Below, piece by piece: positions 1 to 5,272 of a DNA stretch of 5,272 bases (position 1 is its first letter; the number at the start of each line of letters is the position of its first letter). The position numbers were made by a program, and so were the translations under genes. The stretch lies in the NCBI GenBank assembly GCA_964418755.1, contig CAYQNS010000253.1, forward strand, positions 1 through 5,272, written 5' to 3'. Under the pieces are notes generated by a model. That model searched no databases. It was not told the DNA's origin and saw nothing but the letters and a program-made list of their open reading frames with translations. This DNA is from 4572-123 sp964418755. GTDB taxonomy: Bacteria > Desulfobacterota > Desulfobacteria > Desulfobacterales > 4572-123.

Positions 1-31
1 CATATGAGTATCAAGAGAAACCCGTGGAAGG

Positions 32-679
32 TTACTTTTTGTAGGGCCGTTTTCCTCGACGTCTGGAATGAACATAGGCAGCGATCCCGATCAAACCCAG
101 AATATAGCCCAACCCACCCAGAATATCCGTGATCGAGGGGCCCTCCTTTTGCTGTTCAATCTGATTCAGCCTTCGGATAATCGGTTTCAATTTTTTATCA
201 AGCACCCTTTCCATTGTCGCTTCAATATCGCCACAGCCGATTGCCGTAATCGGCAGGACGATTTTATCCCGGCGGTCTTCGACGGTTTCTCCGACAACCA
301 TCAGTTCCGTATCGGCATCGGATGTATCCCCGATTTCATCGCGAGTCAGGGTCCATTCGGCCCTATGTCCCATTCCAGCCTCAAGGACAATTTTCAAATC
401 GGTCCTTTGTGGTATTTTAAATGAATATTCTCCGAGGGCATTGGTTCGTCCTTCAATCAGTTTCCGGCCATCAGGGGCGTAGACATTAATGGTGCCGTCA
501 TGCACCCGCTTGCCGCCGCTGAATTTGCTCTCTGTAAGAACAGTATCCCCTTCCACCCAGGCAAACACGGTCACCTTGTGGGCCCATGCCGACGTCGGAA
601 GGGTAATGATCTGTATTGTGAGTATAATAAAAAAAGCTTTTAATATCGTGCCTTTTTTCAAAAATTCGGCAGTCTTCAT
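32..679 (-). CDS. nikL: NikL-like nickel ECF transporter accessory protein
   Basis: A 215-residue secreted, membrane-anchored protein. Residues 1-33 form a signal peptide: a basic start, a hydrophobic core and an AWA cleavage site, so the mature chain would begin at His34 (HKVTVFAWVEGD). Residues 34 to about 130 look like a small beta-sandwich of the carboxypeptidase-regulatory type (INVYAPDG, then TNALGEYSFKIP, then GMGHRAEW with His105). A charged, probably helical stretch (150-178) leads to one membrane helix (about 186-204) and a basic cytoplasmic tail. This plan matches NikL, which with NikK replaces NikN in some nickel ECF importers; the role is inferred from that family and from the adjacent nikM and nikK. 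It starts 43 bases after nikM, with GAGGT four bases before the ATG. A cobalt role cannot be excluded. The stop codon is near the window edge, so nikQ and nikO, if present, lie outside. Confidence 0.85.
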   Translation of the reverse strand: MKTAEFLKKGTILKAFFIILTIQIITLPTSAWAHKVTVFAWVEGDTVLTESKFSGGKRVHDGTINVYAPDGRKLIEGRTNALGEYSFKIPQRTDLKIVLEAGMGHRAEWTLTRDEIGDTSDADTELMVVGETVEDRRDKIVLPITAIGCGDIEATMERVLDKKLKPIIRRLNQIEQQKEGPSITDILGGLGYILGLIGIAAYVHSRRRGKRPYKK

Positions 680-683
680 ATTG

Positions 684-688
684 ACCTC
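684..688 (-). promoter_or_regulatory. Ribosome binding site of nikL
   Basis: On the minus strand this reads GAGGT, inside GTGAGGTC, and sits four bases before the nikL ATG. It supports the start at 679. The 43-base nikM-nikL gap holds no evident terminator, so the two genes are probably co-transcribed. Confidence 0.6.
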
Positions 689-722
689 ACCGCAGGCAAA
701 AAAATTTATCGTCCATCAAGCG

Positions 723-1328
723 CTATTTGAAAAATCCAGGCAGCATCTCGGGCTGCACTTTTTTTAGAAAAGCCACGCAAAATGCGGTGATAATGCCCTC
801 TATCACCATAACCGGAATATGGGCCATGACCACCAGCGAAGATACTTCCCAGAAGTTCTGCTCGGTAAATATCAACGAAACACCTAAAAGGATTGCCGAT
901 AAAAAAACCGCCGTAAAACCGCAGGCAAACGCTCCTGCCATGGCAACGGCCGATTTTTTATAAAGCAAAGAGCCGAATAGATAATAACAGACAACCGCAG
1001 GCAGAGCCATAATGACCGTATTGATACCGAGCACGGTTATGCCGCCGAACTGGAAAAAGACGGCTTGCAGTGCCAGGGCCACCAGCAGGGCCGGAAAAGC
1101 GGCCCATCCCAGGAGCAGGCCCACAATGCCGTTCAAAAGCAGATGGACACTGGAAGGACCGATATTGACATGGATCAGGGATGCCACGAAAAAAGCGGCA
1201 CTCAGCATGCCGACCTGGGCAATGCGGTCGTAATCCAGTTGTTTCAGCCCGACGGCAGTACCTGCCGCGGCCAGCACGCCGCCGGATATCAGCACCTGTG
1301 CCGATAAAACACCTTCGGAAATATGCAT
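723..1328 (-). CDS. nikM: CbiM/NikM family nickel (cobalt) ECF substrate-capture subunit
   Basis: A 201-residue polytopic inner-membrane protein that captures Ni2+ (or Co2+) for an energy-coupling-factor importer. It begins MHISEGVL. In characterised NikM the N-terminal amine, the backbone and side chain of His2 and a later histidine bind the metal, so the start must be this Met-His. Other family marks are IHVNIGPSSVHLLLNG (53-66; His62 is the likely third ligand region), QAVFFQFGGITVLGINT (88-104) and AHIPVMVIEG (169-178), set among about six or seven membrane helices. The reading frame stays open upstream to 1586, but only through a 100-N gap and repeat DNA, so that extension is rejected. 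The ribosome site is weak (GAAAG, six bases before the ATG). The neighbours nikK and nikL favour nickel as substrate over cobalt, for which CbiN would be expected. Family is certain; metal is inferred. Confidence 0.93.
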   Translation of the reverse strand: MHISEGVLSAQVLISGGVLAAAGTAVGLKQLDYDRIAQVGMLSAAFFVASLIHVNIGPSSVHLLLNGIVGLLLGWAAFPALLVALALQAVFFQFGGITVLGINTVIMALPAVVCYYLFGSLLYKKSAVAMAGAFACGFTAVFLSAILLGVSLIFTEQNFWEVSSLVVMAHIPVMVIEGIITAFCVAFLKKVQPEMLPGFFK

Positions 1329-1356
1329 AAATATCTTTCGGTTAAAATAATCGTAG

Positions 1357-1373
1357 GGTGGGCTGTGCCCACC
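1357..1373. repeat. Perfect 7-bp palindrome with 3-base loop (REP-like)
   Basis: GGTGGGC and GCCCACC are separated by TGT, which would form a tight GC-rich hairpin in RNA from either strand. The core GTAGGGTGGGC..GCCCACC resembles extragenic palindromes dispersed in many bacterial genomes. It lies in the nikM leader, 28 bases before the start codon, so it could affect nikM expression or mRNA stability. No U-run follows it on the minus strand, so it is not a normal terminator. Confidence 0.6.
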
Positions 1374-1395
1374 TAAATTGAATAGTGAAAATTGA

Positions 1396-1495
1396 NNNNN
1401 NNNNNNNNNNNNNNNNNNNNNNNNNNNNNNNNNNNNNNNNNNNNNNNNNNNNNNNNNNNNNNNNNNNNNNNNNNNNNNNNNNNNNNNNNNNNNNN
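1396..1495. other. Assembly gap (100 Ns)
   Basis: Exactly 100 Ns, the usual placeholder length for a gap of unknown size. Both edges carry the same word: the left contig ends AAAATTGA and the right begins AATTGAATA. The gap therefore sits in repetitive sequence, and the two contigs may overlap or may be missing a repeat array. Any translation crossing it is meaningless. Confidence 0.97.
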
Positions 1496-1549
1496 AATTG
1501 AATATTTGTGGAATCGCTCCGCTCGTCTTTTTATAAATACAATCGGTAG

Positions 1550-1577
1550 GCAGGGCGAGCACAAGGTTCGCCCCTGC
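1550..1577. repeat. Imperfect palindrome, dispersed-repeat type
   Basis: GCAGGGCGA (1550-1558) pairs with TCGCCCCTGC (1568-1577), with one extra C bulged and a nine-base loop. On the minus strand the phrase GGGGCGAACCTTGTGCTCGCCC is of a kind seen scattered between genes in many genomes and often mistranslated as small proteins (here GANLVLALP). It lies inside the inverted-repeat block between nikK and nikM. Identity as a genome-wide repeat is recalled, not tested. Confidence 0.5.
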
Positions 1578-1612
1578 GTTCGGCATTATTCAATTGTGCG
1601 GGTGCGCCCACC

Positions 1613-2383
1613 TTATTTCCAGTCATGAAACTGGACCCAGATCACGGCTCCCATTTCCACATCCTTGTCCTGCCCGTCCTGCTTTAACTGGTAGTCCGCC
1701 GTATTCAGGGCTGCAAATCCCCACCATCCAGCGACAGGTGCGGCATAGGAAAAAACACCGTTTGCATCGGCTTTGATGGTCTGGGTTACCATGTAGTCGG
1801 TGGGGGCCTGAGCTTTCCCGTCCGCATTATAGTATTCCACTTCCACCTCGGCATAGGGAACTTTCTTCCCATCCAGCTTCACTATTCCCTGGAAGATGTT
1901 GCCGGCGTACAATCCAAAGGGCTTTGAAAGGGGAACGATCTCTGTTTTCAGACCGATTTCGGTATCCCATCCCTCATCATCGCCAAAGGCCGTCACCACA
2001 GTTTTGGTGTAATGGATGATAAAGCAGTCTTCAGCCGGTTCCCAATAGGCCCGGGGCGCCATGTAAAACATGTAAACACCGGGTCTTTTGACACGATAGT
2101 CGACATTCCAGGCAGTGTGACCCATGACCGTCGTCTTTTGCAGCTTATCGAGCAGATTTGATGTTTTGCCGTTGGCCCATACGTTGAAAACTTTAGGTTT
2201 GATAAGTTCCATCCCCTGGCCTTCAAAGGGATGGGAAAACGAAAGGGTCACGTCGATGTTACGGTTATCGTCCTGCATAACCATAGAATCGGAAGGGATT
2301 ACCATACCAAAATGGGCCGCTGCCGGCAGGGCCATGATGAATAGAACGAAAGAAAGCACCACGGACAAGAAAAAAAATTTCAT
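1613..2383 (-). CDS. nikK: NikK-like DUF4198 secreted metal-transport protein
   Basis: A 256-residue exported protein of the DUF4198 (NikK) family, a likely periplasmic nickel-binding or delivery component for the NikM importer. Residues 1-23 are a signal peptide ending AAA, so the mature protein would begin at His24 (HFGMVIPSD), the conserved start of this family. Further family marks are SFSHPFEGQGMEL (48-60, with His51), a tyrosine- and tryptophan-rich segment around 104-125 (YWEPAEDCFIIHY), an Ig-like stretch GKKVPYAEVEVEYY (172-185) and PVAGWWGFAAL (216-226). Its C-terminus looks complete, and the stop codon touches the repeat block beyond. It is the first gene of the minus-strand unit, with a strong Shine-Dalgarno GGAGGTG four bases before the ATG, and promoter and hairpin signals upstream. 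Family is clear; the metal and exact task are inferred from neighbours. Confidence 0.87.
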   Translation of the reverse strand: MKFFFLSVVLSFVLFIMALPAAAHFGMVIPSDSMVMQDDNRNIDVTLSFSHPFEGQGMELIKPKVFNVWANGKTSNLLDKLQKTTVMGHTAWNVDYRVKRPGVYMFYMAPRAYWEPAEDCFIIHYTKTVVTAFGDDEGWDTEIGLKTEIVPLSKPFGLYAGNIFQGIVKLDGKKVPYAEVEVEYYNADGKAQAPTDYMVTQTIKADANGVFSYAAPVAGWWGFAALNTADYQLKQDGQDKDVEMGAVIWVQFHDWK

Positions 2384-2436
2384 TGTTCACCTCCGATCAA
2401 GCAAAAAAAAACCACGAATGCGTACATGACTTTCAT
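2380..2436 (-). CDS. Possible 18-codon leader micro-ORF overlapping nikK start
   Basis: This reads MKVMYAFVVFFCLIGGEQ then TGA. It begins in the loop of the nikK leader hairpin, runs through the hairpin's 3' arm and U-run, and its stop overlaps the nikK ATG as ATGA. An AAGG lies ten bases before its ATG. Ribosomes on it would unfold the hairpin and could couple into nikK. Open frames this short arise by chance, and much of the peptide is dictated by the U-run, so translation is speculative. Confidence 0.2.
   Translation of the reverse strand: MKVMYAFVVFFCLIGGEQ
2388..2394 (-). promoter_or_regulatory. Strong ribosome binding site of nikK
   Basis: The minus strand reads GGAGGTG four bases before the ATG at 2383, close to the ideal Shine-Dalgarno sequence. 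It fixes the nikK start and lies just downstream of the leader hairpin and its U-run. Confidence 0.85.
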
Positions 2437-2456
2437 GTTGCCGCTACCTTCGTGGT
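2403..2456 (-). terminator. Intrinsic-terminator-like hairpin in nikK leader (candidate attenuator)
   Basis: Read on the minus strand, ACCACGAA (2456-2449) pairs with TTCGTGGT (2418-2411), 8 bp. Inside are GCG with CGC (2444-2442 and 2422-2420) and ACATGA with TCATGT (2438-2433 and 2429-2424) around an AAG loop. About 17 pairs form with two small internal loops, and nine T follow the stem (2411-2403, the first also pairing). That is the form of a Rho-independent terminator, lying between a candidate promoter and the nikK ribosome site. No gene lies upstream on this strand for it to end, so an attenuator is the natural reading. The outer arm is repeated at 2466-2472 (TCGTGGT on the plus strand). 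No known riboswitch consensus was recognised, and no antiterminator was found. Confidence 0.55.
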
Positions 2457-2533
2457 ATTGCTTTATCGTGGTCTTTCGATTTTTAGTTGCGTTGTTTTTT
2501 CATGCAGGCTTCTGCGCTGCGTGTTATGGTCGA

Positions 2534-2562
2534 CTTTTACAGGTATTGATCATTTTTGTCAA
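2534..2562 (-). promoter_or_regulatory. Candidate sigma-70 promoter for nikK
   Basis: On the minus strand a perfect TTGACA (2562-2557) is followed after 17 bases by TAAAAG (2539-2534), matching TATAAT at four of six positions. Transcription would begin near 2527, giving a leader of about 144 nt before nikK. I found no complete NikR-type inverted repeat; GTGTTAT at 2521-2527 is at most a half-site. Confidence 0.5.
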
Positions 2563-2656
2563 TGAATATTCCTTTAACCCTGAATTGGTGCCGAAGATTC
2601 TTGACTTGATCGCCAAAAGTTTCTATGAATGAAAGTTTTTAGGTGTTCGGTGCTAC

Positions 2657-2680
2657 GTTTTAGGTTTTAGGTTTTAGGTT
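2657..2680. repeat. Tandem heptamer repeat GTTTTAG x3
   Basis: Three exact copies of GTTTTAG (2657-2663, 2664-2670, 2671-2677) plus a partial fourth lie between the divergent genes. A loosely complementary AT-rich stretch follows (CTTAAAACTTAACTCCTAA, 2707-2725), so a weak fold is possible. Coding potential here is nil. Such arrays occur as dispersed intergenic repeats in sulfate-reducer genomes as far as I recall; that is not tested. Confidence 0.7.
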
Positions 2681-2739
2681 AATGATATTATCCGTTTGAA
2701 CAAAGGCTTAAAACTTAACTCCTAATATTTAAACCGTTT

Positions 2740-2768
2740 CGTAAAAAGTGGTTTTTTGACTTTTTGCG
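2740..2768. repeat. Hairpin upstream of argS
   Basis: CGTAAAAAGT (2740-2749) pairs with ACTTTTTGCG (2759-2768), ten pairs including one G-T wobble on the plus strand, with a nine-base loop. No T-run follows on the plus strand, so it is not a standard terminator. It lies about 80 bases before argS and could be a dispersed palindrome or part of the argS leader. Confidence 0.5.
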
Positions 2769-2800
2769 GGACCATCAAGGTCAATCATGCGACGTTTTTT

Positions 2801-2806
2801 TAAAAT
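2801..2806 (+). promoter_or_regulatory. Possible -10 element for argS
   Basis: TAAAAT matches TATAAT at five of six positions and lies 40 bases before the argS start. The best -35 at proper spacing (AGGTCA, 2778-2783) matches only three of six. No better promoter was found between 2640 and 2846, so this is a weak proposal. Confidence 0.25.
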
Positions 2807-2846
2807 ACTTCGCAATAAACATTAAAAACATGAAAGCTATATCAAG

Positions 2847-4511
2847 ATGAAACAAAAAATAGCAGACCTGATCATAGATGCCGCAAACCGTGCCCATGAA
2901 AGCGGCGAATTGCCGTCGGCTTCATTCCCTGCCGTTGAAGTTGAAGTCCCCAAAGTAGAGCGCCAGGGAGATTTTGCAAGTAATCTGGCCATGATCATGG
3001 CCGGAGAGCAGAAAATGGCCCCGCGCAGGATTGCCGAGGCTGTTTTACATCACATGGAGGATACGGATGAAATCCTGGCCAAAACCGAGATTGCAGGGCC
3101 CGGTTTCATCAATTTTTTTATCAACCCATCCGCCTGGCTGCCGTTTTTGCGCAAGGTTCATGATGCAGGTCCCTCCTATGGTGCCTCAAAGATAGGGCGC
3201 GGCAGGAAAGTGCAGTTAGAGTTTGTCAGTGCCAATCCGACAGGGCCTCTGCATGTGGGACATGGGCGGGGGGCTGCCGTGGGTGATGCAGTGGCATCCA
3301 TTTTAGCATTTTCCGGATTTGATGTGCAAAGGGAATATTATATCAATGACTCGGGCCGTCAGATCCAGACCCTGGGACGATCGGTGTTTCTGCGATACCG
3401 GGAATTTTTCGGGGAGAAAATCACTTTTCCGGAAGACTGTTACCAGGGGGCCTATATCCGTGACCTGGCCGAAACGATTCGCAACGACAGGGGCGATGAT
3501 CTGTTGAGCAAAGAAGCAGATGAGGCAATCATGTACTGCGCCCGTTCGGCCGCCGCTACCATACTGACCGGCATCCGGGATGATCTTGAATCCTTCGGAG
3601 TAAAGTATGATAAATGGTTCAGCGAACAGAGTCTTTATGATAACGGCCTTGTGGACGGGGTGATAAAGGATTTTCAGCAGCAGGAAATTATTTATAAAAA
3701 GGATGATGCCCTGTGGTTCAGGACCACTGACTACGGAGATGAAAAGGACCGGGTCGTAGTCCGCTCCAATGGCCGGACCACCTATTTTGCCTCGGATATT
3801 GCCTATCATCAGGAAAAATACAGCCGCGGGTTTGATAAAGTTGTCGATGTCTGGGGTGCGGATCATCATGGCTATGTCCCCCGAATGCGGGCTTCCATCG
3901 AGGCTTCCGGGAAAAAACGCGATCAGTTTGACGTCATTCTCGTTCATCTGGTAAACCTGCTGCGAGCCGGGGAACCGGTGGCCATGTCCACCCGGGCCGG
4001 AGAGTTCGTCACGTTGAAGGATGTCATCGATGATGTGGGAAGAGATGCCGCCCGTTTTATATTTTTGACCCGCCATTACGAGAGTTCCCTTGATTTTGAT
4101 CTGGAACTGGCCAAAAAAAAGAGCAATGACAACCCGGTATATTATGTCCAGTATGTCCATGCGCGGATATCCAGCATCATAGGCAAGGGGCGGGAACGGG
4201 GAATTGAAGAAACCCATGGTGATCCCGAAATCCTGGCTTTGATCAAGGCACCCGAAGAGATGCAGCTCATCAAGGCCATGGCCCAGTACCCCGAAACCGT
4301 CGCCTTCAGTGCAAAGCTGATGGAACCGCATCGGATTACCTACTACCTGATGAACCTGGCATCGTTGTTCCATGCGTACTACAACAAGCACAGGGTACTG
4401 ACCGACGACCAGAATCTGGCCATGGGCCGCCTGTATCTTGTCACTGCGGTTCAAAAAGTCATTCATAATGGTCTGTCATTACTGGGGGTTTCAGCGCCGG
4501 ATAAAATGTGA
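2847..4511 (+). CDS. argS: Arginyl-tRNA synthetase
   Basis: A 554-residue class Ia cytoplasmic enzyme that joins arginine to tRNA-Arg using ATP. The N-terminal additional domain, which reads the tRNA elbow, covers about 1-100 (with RQGDFASNLAM). The catalytic fold follows, with FVSANPTGPLHVGHGRGA (126-143) holding the HIGH signature as HVGH (136-139), then DVWGADHHGYVPRM (334-347). The KMSKS position is the degenerate MSTRAGEFVTL (380-390), as is usual in many ArgRS. The helical anticodon-binding domain runs from about 430 (VQYVHARISSI) to the end, closing with the typical NGLSLLGVSAPDKM. Length is normal and no key motif is missing. The Shine-Dalgarno sequence is poor (AAG just before the ATG), but the Met start fits family alignments. 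It overlaps or abuts the following SPOR gene, suggesting coupled translation. Confidence 0.98.
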   Translation: MKQKIADLIIDAANRAHESGELPSASFPAVEVEVPKVERQGDFASNLAMIMAGEQKMAPRRIAEAVLHHMEDTDEILAKTEIAGPGFINFFINPSAWLPFLRKVHDAGPSYGASKIGRGRKVQLEFVSANPTGPLHVGHGRGAAVGDAVASILAFSGFDVQREYYINDSGRQIQTLGRSVFLRYREFFGEKITFPEDCYQGAYIRDLAETIRNDRGDDLLSKEADEAIMYCARSAAATILTGIRDDLESFGVKYDKWFSEQSLYDNGLVDGVIKDFQQQEIIYKKDDALWFRTTDYGDEKDRVVVRSNGRTTYFASDIAYHQEKYSRGFDKVVDVWGADHHGYVPRMRASIEASGKKRDQFDVILVHLVNLLRAGEPVAMSTRAGEFVTLKDVIDDVGRDAARFIFLTRHYESSLDFDLELAKKKSNDNPVYYVQYVHARISSIIGKGRERGIEETHGDPEILALIKAPEEMQLIKAMAQYPETVAFSAKLMEPHRITYYLMNLASLFHAYYNKHRVLTDDQNLAMGRLYLVTAVQKVIHNGLSLLGVSAPDKM

Positions 4512-4513
4512 TC

Positions 4514-5263
4514 ATGAAAAAAAATCAAAAAAAAAACCCAACGCCTGGAAAACAGGCCATCGCCTATTCCCTGACGCGCAAGGGGATGACGACGTGGTTT
4601 TGTCTGATTTTTTTTATCTGTGCATGGATGTTTGTGCTGGGCGTCCTGGTGGGGCGGGGTACGGCACCGGTGCATTTCGATATTTCCGCGCTGCAGAAAG
4701 AACTGGCAGACCTGCGGAAGGCGGTCATCAAAAAGGATGAGAAACGCTATACGATCAGACAGACATCGAATTCAGGCAAACCGGACCTTGATTTTCATGA
4801 AACCCTGAAAAAAAAGAAAGATGACAGTGAAAATTTTGCAGGGCGTTTCGCAAAAACCGACAAGTCTCCCCTGTCGGAAGAATTAAAATCCGTGAGAGCG
4901 GCGGACGCACCGGAAGCTTTGCCGCGTAAGGCAAAGACCTCTTTAAAGAGTCTGACATTCAAAAATAAAATCGTAAACAGCAAAGCTGTACAACCCAAAA
5001 CGGTTGCCGGGAGGGTGGGAAAGCACCCCGTCGGCCAATTTATCATTCAGGTGGCCTCAATCAAGGATTCAAAACAGGCTGATAAAATGACCGCAGATCT
5101 CAAAACCAGGGGTTATCAGGCCTACCGGGTTTCGGCCGGTATCCCCGGAAAGGGCACCTGGCACAGGGTGCGGGTGGCCGGCTTTCAAACCAGGGCCGCC
5201 GGGGAGGCCGGTTTAAAACGGCTGAAAAAGGACGGGTTTGACGGATTTTTGTTGAAAAGGTAA
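4514..5263 (+). CDS. Membrane-anchored SPOR-domain protein
   Basis: A 249-residue bitopic inner-membrane protein. A basic, lysine-rich cytoplasmic segment (1 to about 25) is followed by one membrane helix (about 28-47, WFCLIFFICAWMFVLGVLVG). A short coiled-coil-like stretch (about 57-78) and a long charged, low-complexity linker come next. The C-terminal SPOR domain (about 175-249) runs from GQFIIQVASIKD through TRGYQAYRV and WHRVRVAGF to FDGFLLKR. SPOR domains bind peptidoglycan stripped of stem peptides, as at division septa, so an FtsN-like or envelope role is inferred; FtsN itself cannot be claimed from sequence. The ATG at 4514 lies two bases after the argS stop. An in-frame GTG at 4508 would overlap that stop by four bases (GTGA) and add two residues, with GGA six bases before it; both are plausible. 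Runs of eight and ten A follow the start codon. Confidence 0.88.
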   Translation: MKKNQKKNPTPGKQAIAYSLTRKGMTTWFCLIFFICAWMFVLGVLVGRGTAPVHFDISALQKELADLRKAVIKKDEKRYTIRQTSNSGKPDLDFHETLKKKKDDSENFAGRFAKTDKSPLSEELKSVRAADAPEALPRKAKTSLKSLTFKNKIVNSKAVQPKTVAGRVGKHPVGQFIIQVASIKDSKQADKMTADLKTRGYQAYRVSAGIPGKGTWHRVRVAGFQTRAAGEAGLKRLKKDGFDGFLLKR

Positions 5264-5272
5264 TTATTATAA

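Larger units (their letters stand above)
1356..1613. mobile_element. Possible MITE-like or composite palindromic repeat insertion
   Basis: The block between nikK and nikM is bounded by inverted repeats. GGTGGGC (1357-1363) is matched by GCCCACC (1606-1612). Further in, AATTGAATAGTG (1376-1387) is matched 11 of 12 by CATTATTCAATT (1584-1595). The dinucleotide TA lies just outside each end (1354-1355 and 1614-1615), as expected for an IS630/mariner-type target duplication, though TA pairs are common by chance. The right end touches the nikK stop codon. The interior has no credible gene and is broken by an assembly gap, so true length is unknown. It could equally be a cluster of separate extragenic palindromes. 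Calling it mobile is inference. Confidence 0.4.

Noticed and set aside
1..3. ATG on the minus strand as the start of the next nik gene (nikQ)
   Set aside because: Only the start triplet is in the window and no convincing ribosome site precedes it, so it cannot be supported.
1329..1586. Upstream extension of the nikM frame to a Met at 1586
   Set aside because: It crosses 100 Ns and palindromic repeat DNA (encoding GANLVLALP), and would bury the Met-His N-terminus that binds metal in this family.
2483..2503. Six-codon frame MKKQRN in the nikK leader
   Set aside because: Too short, with a weak ribosome site and no run of regulatory codons; expected by chance.
2521..2527. GTGTTAT as a NikR operator
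   Set aside because: Only one half-site; I found no matching GTAACAC partner at suitable spacing on either side.
2383..2632. Two overlapping plus-strand frames (60 and 68 residues) in the intergenic region
   Set aside because: Composition is unlike a real protein, there is no Shine-Dalgarno sequence, and they cover the nikK promoter and leader hairpin.
2657..2725. CRISPR or real telomere repeat
   Set aside because: The units are seven bases with no spacers and only about three and a half copies; a simple intergenic tandem repeat explains it.
3303..4466. A 387-residue minus-strand open frame opposite argS
   Set aside because: It lies wholly antisense to a textbook ArgRS, resembles no family I know, and long antisense frames are common opposite GC-rich coding sequence.

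Overview
The window looks like chromosome from a Desulfobacterota (old Deltaproteobacteria) genome, probably Desulfobacteraceae-like, in a draft or metagenome assembly. This rests on the NikK-NikM-NikL set of nickel-transport proteins, the argS-SPOR gene pair, the dispersed palindromic repeats, and a 100-N scaffold gap. It is inferred from gene content and style, not from any database search.

Layout: two divergent transcription units are separated by a 463-base intergenic region. On the minus strand (2383 down to 32, reading right to left) lie nikK (secreted, DUF4198-like), nikM (CbiM/NikM membrane substrate-capture subunit) and nikL (secreted, with a C-terminal membrane anchor). Together they are part of an energy-coupling-factor nickel (possibly cobalt) importer. 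The transmembrane coupling subunit (NikQ/CbiQ) and ATPase (NikO/CbiO) are not in the window; they would be expected just beyond position 1. On the plus strand lie argS (arginyl-tRNA synthetase) and, overlapping or touching its stop codon, a membrane-anchored SPOR-domain protein. That protein is probably an envelope or cell-division peptidoglycan-binding factor.

Between nikK and nikM is a block of about 257 bases bounded by short inverted repeats. It contains two palindromic units and the assembly gap, and looks like a small repeat or MITE-like insertion at the very end of nikK. The apparent open frame running from nikM up through the Ns is an artefact; nikM starts at 1328 with Met-His, the residues that bind nickel in this family.

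The most interesting non-coding signal is in the leader of nikK. A good sigma-70-type promoter is followed by a roughly 144-nt leader holding a long hairpin with a run of U directly after it, just before a strong Shine-Dalgarno sequence. This is the form of an intrinsic terminator acting as an attenuator. A possible 18-codon micro-ORF begins inside the hairpin and overlaps the nikK start by ATGA. The argS side of the intergenic region holds a telomere-like heptamer repeat and a second hairpin of unknown role.
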